From Sistotremastrum niveocremeum HHB9708 (taxonomy: Eukaryota > Basidiomycota > Agaricomycetes > Sistotremastrales > Sistotremastraceae): a stretch of 64,000 nt of DNA. The translations under genes and the position numbers were made by a program. Location: assembly GCA_001630475.1 (NCBI GenBank), contig KV419402.1, forward strand, positions 535,150-599,149, in the 5' to 3' direction. The notes below the pieces were generated by a model. That model was not told where the DNA came from. It saw only the letters and a program-made list of their open reading frames with translations, and ran no database searches. Each line of letters opens with the position of its first letter. Positions within the stretch are counted from its first letter, which is position 1. Shown piece after piece: positions 11,492-25,760 of this stretch.

Positions 11492-14400
11492 ATGTGGGTA
11501 GTGACTGCAGCCTTTGATGCAACCGAGTCTCATGATGATGTGAATCGATTCAGTGAGTACTCGAGCTCCTCATGTCCTCGACATCTTTACCAATTTTCTC
11601 CAGAGACAAAGTTGCTCAAATGCGGACAGAAATTCACGCTTGGTCGCAAGGCGAAAGCAGATAATGAGAACCATCTTATCATTCGAAATCCTAAGGTCTC
11701 CAACGAATCTGGGTATTTCAAAATATTCGAACAGACTGAGGACGATGTGGTACGTCTTCATGATCTAGTCTCAGGACCAGTCTGACACCAGACGAAGCGA
11801 GACGTCACGAAAGTCCCTCGGCTCGAGTTTCATAACACCAAGAAACCCTTAACAGTCCATCGACATGATCAACTCCTCGCTGTCCAAGCCAATTCAGTGT
11901 TCAAGCTCGAAAGCGAGGATAAACTCAACGTCGTCTCCTCCGTTCCCATGATGTGCGTATTTGGACTAGCACCTGTCTTGCAACTTACTAACCTGAGGTC
12001 TAGTTTTGAATGGCGCCCAATATGTGTATATGCCTCTGTCAAAGAGGTTCAGGATCAAATCCCAGCTAGCATATGCGCCGTCATGGGTACGTCTCATTCA
12101 TTGGCCTTTAAACGTTACCTCAATCGGTACCTCTTTAGGTCTAAAAGTCGTCTATGCACCAGAACCTAGCATAACTCACCACATCACCCAAACCCTCTCT
12201 CTCTCCCCAGCTCTAGTGGACGCACTCGTAACTCCCGCATCACTGGTCACACCATCATGGATCCACGAACTCCTCCGACGCGGTCAACTCCCAGACAACC
12301 TCTCCCCAACAGGCGAACACTCCCTCTTCGACGAGTTCGCCCTTCCCCGCGAATCAGACTACATTCCAACTCCTTCTCCATCCCTCCCCGCCGAACTTCA
12401 ACTCTGGAAAACCGCCGATCGGAAGAGTATTCTGAAGGGCATTTCCGTGACGATTTTGGACGAACAGGTTAATACGAGGATTATATTTTCGTTATTGGAG
12501 AAAGTGGGCGCTAAGCCTAGTTGTTGTGATATCTATCACAGCTTGAAGGATAATGCTTGGAATAAGCATTTGGCGAGTGCGAGGAGGAAAGCGGATGCTA
12601 GAGCGAGTGAGGTTGGGCTTGGGAAGGGATGGAAGGGACCGTTGATTTGTGTTGCGGATGCGGAGAAGATGGGGAAGATTGCGAGAGACAAGTGGAAGAT
12701 TTTCGAAGAGGGCGTGAAAGGGTGTGTCGTTTTGTTCCTTTGCTTATCTTCCAACAACTGAAGCTCGGCGTCTAGACTTAATCTGCAATTCATTCATCCT
12801 GATCTTCTTCTCAAAGCCATCGTACTTAACGATGCATCCCTCATTCAAGCCAACATGTCGCCAGCGTTACCAGGTACGATCATTCTTCCCAGCCTTCCGT
12901 TTTGTCTGACATTGTGCTCTTAGCATCGGCTCCCACACCTTCCCCATCAGAACCGTCACAAATCCCATCGACTTATCCCGAAGAATCATCCATCCCTCCT
13001 CCGAAGCCAGCATCACCACCTGCACCAAAACCTCGACTCACCCGACGATCAGGTTCAGCATCCGCGGAACCGGCAGCTAAACCAGCCCCTGCTCCTGTTG
13101 TGCCACCAACGCAGACTTTACGCTCTTCGGTACCGCCTAGCGATAACGAGGCATCGAGTTCGACTGCAAAGCTTCCTCCACGCCGTGTATGTGTTACTTC
13201 AATCTTTGTATCTATGCGACCTAATAACGTTCTCAGGCCCTTACTCGACGCGCTAAAGCAGCGGCAGTCGATATTCTGGATTCCGATTCTGATTCTGACT
13301 CTGACTCCCCTGGTATATCAAACTTCACAGCGCCCATCGTGCCACCACCGTCCACCCCTGCGCCCACACCCATCACCCCTTCCACGGTATGCCATCTGAC
13401 GCCGGCTAATGATTTGACGCTGACATCCGCCATTCAAGGCAGCCACCCCAGGCCGCCCACGTTTAAAGCGTCGGGCTCAATCTCAAGCCCCCGACAGTTC
13501 ACAGACTGTCGTTCCACCCGATGTCGATGAAGATCGACCCACTAAAAGGCTCCGAGGATTATTCGAAGAAGCTGACCCAGATCGCGTTGCGAGTCAGCTC
13601 GAATCCAGTCAAGTCAACCCTCCGGGACCTTCGCAGCTTCCCCGAACAAGACAGCCTTCGAACACGAACACGAATACGGCGACATTGCAACGAATCGCGG
13701 AGGATGAGGAGGCGATGGATGATAACGTTCCTCAGAGTCAGAGTCTTGGGAAACGGACGACGGCGGATCGCAGTTTCGATTCTACGAACCAAGCTTCGTC
13801 AGATGCTCCACCACCTCCGGCGAAGAAGAAGCGGACAGCGGCGACCTCACAAGATGTTCCAAGTCCAACTATTGACCCGCCACCGCCTACGGCTACTCTC
13901 GTAGCTTCCGAAGAACAACCCTCTGCTACATTATCTTCTACAACCACGACGACCCAAGCCCGTCCAACACAACACGGAACGATTGGCGCTACCCAAGGCG
14001 AACCAGATAAAGACGTGACATTCCTCAAAGCCATCGCCTCAACGAAGAAGGGGAAGCGAGGCGAAGATAACTTCGATCGCGAGTTCAATAATCTTCGGAT
14101 ATCTAAGCCGGATTTACGACTTGAGGAAAGAGCACGTGAGATGGCTGCTGTGGACGATATGTTGATCGATCGTGGCATTCGGGGCAACTTCATGGTCGTG
14201 GTGGAGATGCAAGTGAATGAGCATGGTCGGGAGAACGGCGTTGTGAGAAAAGCGGGTGCGGGTATGAAGCCTGAGTGGGTCGGGAAACCGGATTTCAAGA
14301 AATTCAAGAAGGTATGTCCGTTGATAACGTCCTTTGAACAGTCGCTCACTATACCGCCTCCAACAGAAGGTCACTCCTCATCATGGGTCTCGTGTACCGC

Positions 14401-14922
14401 TAGTAGCCAGCGAATCCCTTGATGGCGTTGGGGACTGTACGTCTTTCCTCACGTTTAACCGGCCCGTTATCTTACTACCTTCATCTAGCATATTGGCCAA
14501 AGAATACTCAGTCACAATCCCAAGCCCCACGTCTGAAGAAAGAACCTTCGGAATTCGAACTTCTCGAGTCACAGGAAGATGTTCTCCCTTCGGGCCCTCT
14601 AAGATCTAAATCAAGGAGTACTTCATTGAAACCGTCAACTACTAATCCGCCGAAGCCCGCGAAGTCGACTCTCACTCAGCGCTCGAAAGGCCTTTTCTTG
14701 GCCGGATCAGATGGCGAAGATGATCAAGATACTATAGATGCTATCATGGACGACCCACTGCCCAAAGAAGAACCCATGGAGGAAGACGAGCCAACACCAC
14801 CCCCTAAAGCGAAAAAGCCAACACGCAAGAAGGTAGCTACTAAAGCACCACTCATGGACGACGACGACGACGATGGATTGACATTCGGCGGATTTGGAGG
14901 AAGGAAGAGGACTAAAAGATAA
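11492..14922 (+). CDS. Nbs1/nibrin-like subunit of the MRN DNA repair complex
   Basis: Starts MWVVTAAFDA at 11492; the first intron is 11553-11604. An FHA domain follows (TKLLKCGQKFTLGRKAK, then HLIIRNPKVSNESGYFKI), then tandem BRCT-like modules (SLSPALVDALVTPASLVTPS with WIHELLRRG; VTILDEQVNTRIIFSLLEK with KGPLICVADAEKMGKI), a long Pro/Ser/Thr-rich disordered middle, a basic Mre11-binding-like motif (KPDFKKFKK at the 14312 exon end) and an acidic-hydrophobic C-terminus (DDDDDDGLTFGGFGG before a basic tail), the usual ATM/Tel1-docking arrangement. Known: Nbs1/Xrs2 brings Mre11-Rad50 and Tel1 to DNA breaks in the nucleus. Odd: the FHA SRxxH stretch that normally supports phosphopeptide binding reads SNES, so binding may be weakened. 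About nine short introns are needed; the model of the 12900-13500 part is approximate. Family assignment rests on domain order and the start motif. Confidence 0.78.
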
Positions 14923-15122
14923 CGTTGATAACTCGATATTTTGCGTTGTCTTCCTATGGAGTATGGAATTCTATGCAGCATTGCTGCGTATAGATATCAT
15001 AGGAGGTTCTCTTTTACTGGAGTACTTTGACAGGACGTAATATCAAAAGTACGGTAGATGCATAGGAATTTGCATCATGCATATGCGGTTGTAATCCGTG
15101 AGCATGGATCATCGATGCTGCT

Positions 15123-18122
<3,000 letters not shown>

Positions 18123-18518
18123 CGAGATCCACGGTCGTAAGTCAGGACGAGGGAGATGGACAACGTAGTAGGAACGTTCACGGCGCCTGGCCAATGATCG
18201 TACGTAACTTGAATGTTGAGCGCCATAGACAGAAACAATTTCAAACAACACGGAAACTAAACAAAGCAAGGCACAGGCTTGGACGTTTATAAATTAGTTA
18301 TAGAGCTGCTCCCCAACGCAACACTGCAAATTTCGGAATACTCAATTTCGGGCGGCCTCCTGAAAATCGGAATCACAAGGCAACAGAAAGCACACGGATG
18401 ATTTGCTATGTTTACGCTTAAATACTTCAAGAAATACATGAATCCAAATGGGAGCGCCTCCGGTAGCTTTGTGCTGATTCCGAGGCAGAACCGGACCAAC
18501 TTCCTTGAATCCTCACAA

Positions 18519-19622
18519 TTAAGATGGAGGAGGGCAGAAGGTCTGAGAACAACATTAGCTGCAAGCTATTTTAGAGGAGGGAAGAGAGTTACCAAAGTGT
18601 AATCGGCCTCTTTGCTTGCGGGGCATGTCCACAGGGCAGTACCGCTCGACTCGTCGTAAGCATAGACGTATGAGTTAGGGCAGTTTTGCTCTGCAAAAAA
18701 ATACAATGAGAAAATCGCTTGTGTTATAGAACGACTTTTACGTACTGAAGTATGAGTAGTATTGAACGCCAGAGGACGGGCAGGTTGCCGGGGTAGAATA
18801 TTGACCGGAGCAGCAATTTGGTGAGTTACTTGGGTTGCCGCTTAGGTTGGCATCACAAGCAGACTTGCAGCCTACAGGGAATCCGGTCGAATCGTAAGGA
18901 CCCTTGAGCGCGGAAGGACCTGAAACAATGTGAGCAGGACTCAATGATCTTAAATAAAAGACGTACAATTCGGGCCCAGGTCAACAGGACAGTTGGCCAC
19001 GGGGCAGCCTACGTTGTTGGTGATGGCGAGTGGGAGATTGTACCCGTCGACCAAACTGACATCGTAGTAGTCGTTACCGTCCGCGGTGGAAAGACTCCAC
19101 TCCGCAAGTGATGCTGGAGGAACACCGGTTCCGGTGTGAGGGTCGCACACGAGGCCACCATTACAGCCTCCATCGAGGCATGAGTTGGGTCCGGGGTTAG
19201 TCGCGAAATTACAATCCCGGCGAGCCTGTTGAAAGATTTAGCATTTAATAAATCGAATCATTCGTCCGAGTTTACCCAGATTCGACCAGCCGTCCAGTTA
19301 TCAGGTACGTTGAAACTGACTGCCGTATAAGCACCTGCTTCCCAGCCAGTCGTATAGCTTGGGACTGCAGAGCCAGCGTTCAAGTCGGTGAACATCTATC
19401 GCCGCCGCCGTCAAAATCCTAATCCAGAATTCAGGAACGAAAGTGAAGATCTTACGGCAGGCCTGTAAGACAGTGAGTCTCGGTCAGAAGAGAATCGACA
19501 TGAAGGTGAGAAGATTCTCACCAGATGGTGAAAGGACATGCATTGTACACTGTGAATGTACGAGCCGAGGAGGTAGTGGCGGCTCCAAGAAGGAGAAGAA
19601 TAGCAGATGCCGTAGTAATCAT
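18519..19622 (-). CDS. Thaumatin-like secreted protein, copy 1
   Basis: Starts at 19622 with a signal peptide (MITTASAILLLLGAATTSSA), followed directly by the family N-terminus RTFTVYNACPFTIW. Later exons give WEAGAYTAVSF-like text, PDNWTAGRIW, the CDFATNPGPNSCLDGGCNGG box, CDPHTGTGVPPASLAEW, DYYDVSLVDGYNLPLAI, GCPVANCPVDLGPNC, CKSACDANLSGNPSNSPNCC, QNCPNSYVYAYDESSGTALW and a short last exon TFCPPPS ending at 18519. Known: thaumatin/osmotin fold with eight disulfides; fungal members can be endo-beta-1,3-glucanases acting on cell walls, for example during fruiting-body autolysis. Located in the cell wall or outside the cell. It is one of two tandem copies, about 1.7 kb apart start to start, with the same intron layout; a TATA-like motif lies at 19709-19715. 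Catalytic activity cannot be told from sequence reading alone. Confidence 0.92.
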
Positions 19623-20186
19623 AGCGAAGGACGTGGATGTACTAGTAAAGTTGAGTTGACTGCTTCCAACGACCGTCCTGGGTTGGCATTTCTCCCAGAA
19701 TCAAAGCTCCTTATAAGCTGCTACTCCACTCCTATTGAGGTCAAGATAGCGTTTCACGAGTTATTGAGCATCCACATGTCCATAGTGCATGAGCAGCAGT
19801 CGCCGATTTGTTTCGAGCTTTCGATACTTGCGGTATCCATGACGCAGCGGCTAACTCAATTTCAAGGTCCGATCTTCTTACCCATCGTCACATGTATGGA
19901 AATGAATCCCCTATCATCAAAAAGCACATTGTACGAGCTTCTCGGGTCATGGCATTAGGTCTCCCATGACACGGTCGACGAAGATTTCTCGGAACACTGA
20001 TGTACATCGAGAACCATGTTGCATTACGCGTACGAAAATGGTCTTGGATGTACAAATATCACGGCGAAAGAGGGTTGGAACTTGTACATAACTGGAAAGT
20101 ATGGACCACAGGACGCATGGTTTCAATATCCTCCGGAATCTTGTGAGCAGTCTGTCAAGATAAGACGGCCCGTTGCACGACGGCGC

Positions 20187-21296
20187 CTATGAAGGAGGGG
20201 GGCAGAAGGTCTAAAATGGAATGAAAAGCCGTTCATCAAGGGTAATCATTTTGCTTACCAAAGTATAGTCGGCTTTCTTGCTCGCAGGGCAGGTCCACAA
20301 GGCGGTGCCACTGGACTCGTCATAAGCATAGACGTAGGATCTAGGACAATTTTGCTCTATAAGTGAATTAGGGTCAGCTGGTGGGTTGAATAGAAAATTC
20401 ATGCTTACTGAAGTACGAATAGTATTGAACACCCGAAGAAGGGCAAGTAGCAGGGGTGTTATGAGATCCGGAGCAGCAATTGGGGGAATTGCTTGGGTTG
20501 CCGCTCAAGTTGGCATCGCAAGCCGACTTGCAACCGACGGGAAATCCCGTCGAATCAAATGGTCCTTTAAGAGGCGTAGGACCTACAAAATCGGACTCAG
20601 GATCAAAAACGGTCGATAAATGAATGCCATACAGTTAGGACCGAGGTCAACTGGGCAATTAGCGAGGGGACATCCGACGTTGTTCGTTATCGCGATAGGT
20701 AGATTGTAACCATCGACCAAGCTAACATCGTAGTAGTCATTACCATCTGCGGTAGACAAGCTCCATTCTGCGAGAGACGCCGGAGGTACACCGGTGCCGG
20801 TATGAGGATCGCATTGTAGGCCGCCGTTGCAACCACCGTCCAAACATGAATTAGGCCCAGGGTTGGTGGCAAAGTTGCAATTACGACGAGCCTGAATTTC
20901 CATATTGAGACATGTATCGTCAAGATGAATTATATCACCGGAAGACTTACCCAAATGCGGCCCGCTGTCCAGTTGTCAGGCACAGTGAAGCTCACTGATG
21001 TATAGGCATTTGCTTGCCAGCCAGTAGCATGGTTTGGGACAGCTGTACCGGCATTGAGGTCGGTGAACATCTAAGAGCCGGGGATATAAGCCAATCATGA
21101 AACGAACGAAGTCGTAAGAAGAACTAACGGCAGGCCTATTATTAGAGAGTAAGGATAAGAATATACCAATTGACAAGTGGTGCGAGACTTCTCACCAAAT
21201 TGTAAATGGACATCCGTTGTAAACAGTGAACGTTCGAGCGGAGCTCTTTGCAGCCGCACCAAGAAGCAAGAGAACGACAGAGCCTATGGAGATCAT
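20187..21296 (-). CDS. Thaumatin-like secreted protein, copy 2
   Basis: Starts at 21296 with a signal peptide (MISIGSVVLLLLGAAAKSSA), then RTFTVYNGCPFTIW. The body mirrors copy 1 exon for exon: CNFATNPGPNSCLDGGCNGG, CDPHTGTGVPPASLAEW, DYYDVSLVDGYNLPIAI, GCPLANCPVDLGPNC, CKSACDANLSGNPSNSPNCC, YYSYF and QNCPRSYVYAYDESSGTALW. The final intron (GTAAGC at about 20259) joins KADYTL to TFCPPPS, with the stop at 20187. Both copies lie on the minus strand in tandem; most coding changes are silent or conservative, while introns and flanks differ, so the duplication is not very recent. Role as for copy 1: extracellular glucan binding or hydrolysis is the usual suggestion for fungal members. The reading frame is intact. 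Confidence 0.92.
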
Positions 21297-21344
21297 AGTG
21301 AATTCTGGGGGTGTAGTAAGTGACATGCTGTCGCTCAAAGCCTT

Positions 21345-21352
21345 ATTTTATA
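21345..21352 (-). promoter_or_regulatory. TATA box of thaumatin copy 2
   Basis: TATAAAAT on the minus strand, 49 bases upstream of the ATG at 21296. A canonical TATA with short leader is common for strongly expressed fungal secreted proteins. Confidence 0.55.
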
Positions 21353-22736
21353 GGCGACTTGGCACCCGCATACCACATATTTTTCAGACATTTTTTGTTC
21401 TTGAATTCAGAGCACATGTCTCCCGTCGATGGACAGCATTACTGATAGCAGATTCCAACGCCTTTCGATGCATCGGGAATGGACCAGCGTTGAGAGAACA
21501 GGAGTTTCGAACTCCGATCTTCCTTCTCTTCGTCACATGCTGGTCAGCGAAGTCTCCGTACGACGAACCACATTGTCGAAGCCTTTCGAAGTCCATTACT
21601 GCACCCTCCACGAAACAGCCGACGATATTTCTTCGGATCGTTGGAGCTATCGCTTCACTTATCGACAGTGCAATGCCTGATGTTTGCTAAATCGACGCAG
21701 GTCAGAGGCTTTCCGGAATTCCAGCCCATGCTGTGGCTCCTCGTTCACGGAGCTCGATCCAAGAAAGTTGATGTTTCCGGGACTGGATAACCTATACACG
21801 AGTATGCACGGATGATCTGTCGGCCCGCTCTGAATCACTCTCGGCTGACCGGACTCGACCTCAAAGGGATGCGGAAGCAAATTTTTGAGCTCTATCATGA
21901 GCTCACAGGAACAGGAGCGTTTCTCACTCAGTCATCCTACAACCCCAATAGAACGTTTGGGAACACTCAAAAGTCAATTACTACGCCGAACAGGACAGTC
22001 ATATGGTGGCCCGGGACGTCGGCTAGCCGCACGCCGCGTCTACGGTAGCTCAAGGAAGCATCATTCTCGCTTAGCATATTTCGTGTGCTACACTCAACGC
22101 CACGCTCTCTGTGAAGTTACGGCCATATGCTCAGTTTGGTGTTACCTAATACCGCGCTATGCACGGCTCTGCTTTAGTTTGGCTCAAACAAAGACGACTT
22201 CTTGTTTACGGGAGTGAATTCCATCGACGAATCAAAAATCAAGAAGGTCGCTTTCTGATCGGCGTTGTCTCAGGCATTGAGTTCAAGACCCTCCGAGAAC
22301 TTTCTCATCGGCATGGACGAACGTGTTCGTTCTGGTTTTGTTGAGAGATATTTTATTCTTCTCTGGTTCGCAGGACGAGAATCGAACTTTCAGCCAGCCC
22401 TCGTTGGACAACTCCAAGCGAGGTATGCTCTCAGACTCGAATAGATTTCACCTGCATTTTCCTAGATTTTTCGCAGTTGAACTCTGTAAAAAAGCCGCTC
22501 CGGATTGCAAAGTCCATCCTGCAAGTTCATGCCACCGCTGCACAGCCCACCTGCCAGGTGTATTGGGAACTCCGTTCCATTTTTCGAACCCTTAGGACGC
22601 TCTGGGCCCGCTTTCTCAAGCTTCGTCCAAAGCAAACAGCTCAACGTGCCTCTCGTGCCTTGATTTTTTGCTTTAAAAAGCGCAACGTTGGTCCTCGTTC
22701 AGCAGCGATTTACTTCAGAATCCTCTTTCATATCCT
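21353..22736. other. Intergenic stretch without a recognised gene
   Basis: About 1.4 kb between the thaumatin pair and the secreted Cys-rich gene. Overlapping short ORFs on both strands lack conserved motifs and splice support. The part just before 22737 is pyrimidine-rich and probably the downstream gene's leader. Confidence 0.4.
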
Positions 22737-23660
22737 ATGGCTCTCCTCAAAGTTCTCGTATTCGCTATGCTTTCCACCGTCGGTCAGTATTTTCACCTTT
22801 TTGTGGCCGATATATTGGACTAACCTTGTCTGGCCGTTTGGTCGTACAGTGATGGCGGGCATCTCCCCCTCCGCCTGCCCAAACCCGACCATCACCAAGA
22901 CAGAGCTCGTCAAGGCTCCGTCTGGGCGTTTCGTCAACTTCACGTCTGTCACCTGTGGACAGACGGTTGAAAGCACCAAGTTGAAGAGCACTTTGCCCGT
23001 AGGGAATTTCCCCATCATCGCTCCGGCTCCAGTTATCAAGGTTCGAGATGTTCTCGAGGCACGCTCTGCAGCCGAATGCACCTTTTCTCCCTGTGCGTGT
23101 GGTGGAACATGTAAGTTCTCTTCGGCATGATACTTGAGCTTCGCGAATCGTGTATTGACCATGGGATTCGGGGGTTTAGGTGCCTTGACCGTTTGTGAGG
23201 CTCCTGCGGCTCCTATCAGCGAGACGGACTGTCTGGATTTGGCTGAGGATTTGGATTCACTCGGTCAGTCATCAACTGTTGTCCTCATTGTCATCCCTCT
23301 ATTCATCTGCGTGACGTTCTTCAGCGGGAACTACTGTGATCCTCGGCCCAGAGGCTGCTGAAATCGCTACCCTCAACACCTGCGAAACCGCTATCGTTAA
23401 TCTAGAAAGTGCCAGCGATCTCCAGATTTGCTTTGACGATTGGGTACGAACTCACACTCACTGGAATGATCTCATCTTATGCACGTCACTTGCAGGCCAG
23501 CCTCGCTTTCCAGATCTCCGAAGCTTGTCCCGGCGACGAGATTGTATGTCAATCGGTCGTCGGTGATGAATTCGTGACCGAATGGGCTATTGAGTATGTA
23601 CTTTATTCATGTAGAACTAACGGACTACCTGACGCTGTTAACAGAGTATTCAGCTCCTAA
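22737..23660 (+). CDS. Secreted cysteine-rich protein of unknown function
   Basis: ATG at 22737 gives a signal peptide (MALLKVLVFAMLSTV..MAG) interrupted by a 55-60-nt intron ending at about 22851. The mature part runs ISPSACPNPTITKTEL, VNFTSVTCGQTVESTKL, AAECTFSPCACGGTC; after an intron LTVCEAPAAPISETDCLDLA; after another GTTVILGPEAAEIATLNTC; then ASLAFQISEACPGDEIVC, and a final tiny exon ending VFSS at 23660. Roughly ten cysteines are spread over about 200 aa. Each splice junction keeps phase. I do not recognise the family. Small, secreted, cysteine-rich and multi-exon is the usual look of fungal surface proteins or effector-like proteins, but no function can be assigned. It has no obvious partner among its neighbours. 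Confidence 0.72.
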
Positions 23661-24415
23661 GGTCCGAGTCTTACGACAACAACAAGAGAGAAGAATATAG
23701 GCTCGCCAATCAGAAAATAAAACAAAATACAAAAGAAATAAGGGTTTGTTGGGTTTGTTGGGTTAACAGTTGTTGTACTTTAGTGAATCGTCGGTCATCT
23801 CTTCGTGCGAGGCAACAGTGACATTGTGATATCTCGTCGAGTACGTACATGCATCCGTAGCTTTCATTTGCTTTCCTTCCTTGCTCCGAAGGATATGTAT
23901 GTGTACAATGTCGAATATGATGAGTGGCTGTTTGTCTCGCACAGACGATCTCCCAATCAGGAAAGCGGAGTACCGGATCCATGGGAGGGCGGTTATTATA
24001 GACTTGAGACGGCAAACGACCTGATCGGTCCCCCACGTTCGCAGATCCAAAGTACTGTCCCACCTCAACTCAGTATCAAAGTACGATGCAACGCGGGGGC
24101 GGAGTGGACATTACTGGTGTCCGGGGAGCCGGCCTCGCCGAAAGCAAAACGGGCCTGAAAATCTCAGTCACCGAAGACCGGGCGTGTGTAGTGTATTTAA
24201 ATTCCTTCAGCGTGTCTTTTATCTGCCCATTATGTTGCCCTTCGCAACAACAACGCTTAGCCTGGCGTTCCATTACTGCGAGGTGCAAGTCTGAGAATCT
24301 GGAAGCAACGGATCCAGTCCCATACACAGAGCGCGTCCCTATCAGCAGTATGTGTGCCGCTTTACTAAGTAATTGATTCACTAACTTTCCAATTTTTATA
24401 CATGGGTTTCATGGA
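23661..24415. other. Intergenic stretch between convergent genes
   Basis: Lies between the ends of the secreted Cys-rich gene and the enoyl-CoA hydratase gene. Short ORFs on both strands show no family features. The A-rich part at 23700-23745 (aaaataaaacaaaatac) could hold the 3' end signal of the plus-strand gene. Confidence 0.4.
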
Positions 24416-25440
24416 TCACAGTTTCACTTTGTTCAAGAATTGCTGGATGGCCTGCCTGTTATCCGCCGATTGCCAACTCTTCATTCCATATTCAAACTCC
24501 CTAGCCAGAGCCTGCCTCTCTTCCTCAGGGTCTCCCATTGCGGACAATCTGTCGTTCCTCATACACTCTTGAGGATGAGAACACAATAATTTAGCTACAT
24601 TCAGTGCTTTACTTAGCGCACTTTGACCAGGCTTCGCGATATAATTCGCAAGACCGATTTGCATCGCTTCAGAATGGTCCACTAATCTTCCAGTCAAGGT
24701 GAGATCTCGAGCGCGAGATCTTCCAATGAGTCGCGGCAAGCGAACGGTGCCTCCGTCAATAAGTGGGACTCCACGCAATCGGCACAACACTGTATAAAGA
24801 TGGCAGCGGACTCAGATTTGAGTCTGAAAAGATCAGAAAGGAGGTCGAATACTTATCCGAAGGTAGCCGATTCATCGATAACTCTCAAATCAGCCCAAAG
24901 GGCGAGTTCCATGCCCCCTGCTACGGCATATCCGGAAATGGCGGCAATGACAGGCTTAGAGAGCCACATGCGAGTAGGGCCCATAGGCCCATCATCGTCC
25001 ATATTTGAAGACAGGGTATTCTCTCTTGGTCTCCCGGGTTCCATCATCGCCTTGAGATCAGCTCCTGAACAGAACGTGCCACCTGGCGACCACCTCGTGA
25101 GAAGAAGTTGAAAATGAGACATTTTCAATATGCGGTTTTGCATACCTTCGCCAGTAAGTATGGCAACATAGGACTCCGGATCCTTGTCAAATGCTTTGAA
25201 TGCGTCAGCCAGCTCATTCGCAGTCAATCTATCGACGGCATTTTTCGCGCGAGGTCGATTGATGGAAACAATGACGGTGTGGGGATGTTCCACGCCGGGC
25301 GGAGTTATTTTCACATTCTGGGTGTTTGTAGCATAAGACATACTGAAGCTATCAAGTTTCGACTTGAGAGGTAGTGTCAGGAGCGATGTTCGAAATATGG
25401 GGAAGGTGCGCGAGACCTTGACAGCTGAAAGCATCGGCAA
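24416..25440 (-). CDS. Enoyl-CoA hydratase/isomerase (crotonase) family protein
   Basis: Three exons from 25440: the first ends AILTGEG, an intron of about 62 nt, then GGTFCSGADLKAMMEPGRPR to DESATFG, an intron, then VLCRLRGVPLIDGGTVRLPR to the stop at 24416. Seen: crotonase-fold landmarks VSINRPRAKNAVDRLT, the first oxyanion-hole segment FCSGADLK, the second KPVIAAISGYAVAGGMELAL with WADLRV, and RLPRLIG. Total about 290 aa, normal for the family. An N-terminal extension rich in K/R/S/T with few acidic residues could be a mitochondrial presequence (MPMLSAVKVSRTFPIFRTSL). Known: members hydrate or isomerise enoyl-CoA in fatty-acid or amino-acid breakdown. The position of the second catalytic Glu is occupied by Asp (LIDGGT), so the exact reaction is open. 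No metabolic partners are adjacent. Confidence 0.88.
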
Positions 25441-25760
25441 AGCCGGTTCAGTTATAAGCCGAAATTACCGAAATTTTGCTTCCGTGATCGAGCTCGTGTA
25501 AATCGTCCCAGATCAATTTAAGATACCGGCCTTTCAACGCTCTTTCATCCTGACTTCGCCCGTTTCTAGTGTAAGATTCACTAAGGTTACAATTCCAGAC
25601 TAGATAGGTCGTCCAAAATTCCAAAAATTATTGTTTCGTACAGATGTACTGGAATATGTGCATCAAAAATACACAAAACCCGTCCGCCTCAAGTTGCTTG
25701 TCTCAAAATGAGGTAAATCCGAATACTAGGACTCTCAACATGAGTGCCAATGATTAATTA

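Noticed and set aside
13738-14349. Minus-strand frame of about 203 aa inside the Nbs1-like gene
   Set aside because: Opposite strand of the disordered Nbs1 exon; no family motifs.
19443-19958. Plus-strand ORF of 171 aa opposite the start of thaumatin copy 1
   Set aside because: Antisense to the signal peptide exon and promoter; no conserved features.
22330-22420. tRNA-like T-loop text (AGTTCGATT) on the minus strand
   Set aside because: The flanking five bases do not pair and no acceptor, D-arm or anticodon arm could be placed.
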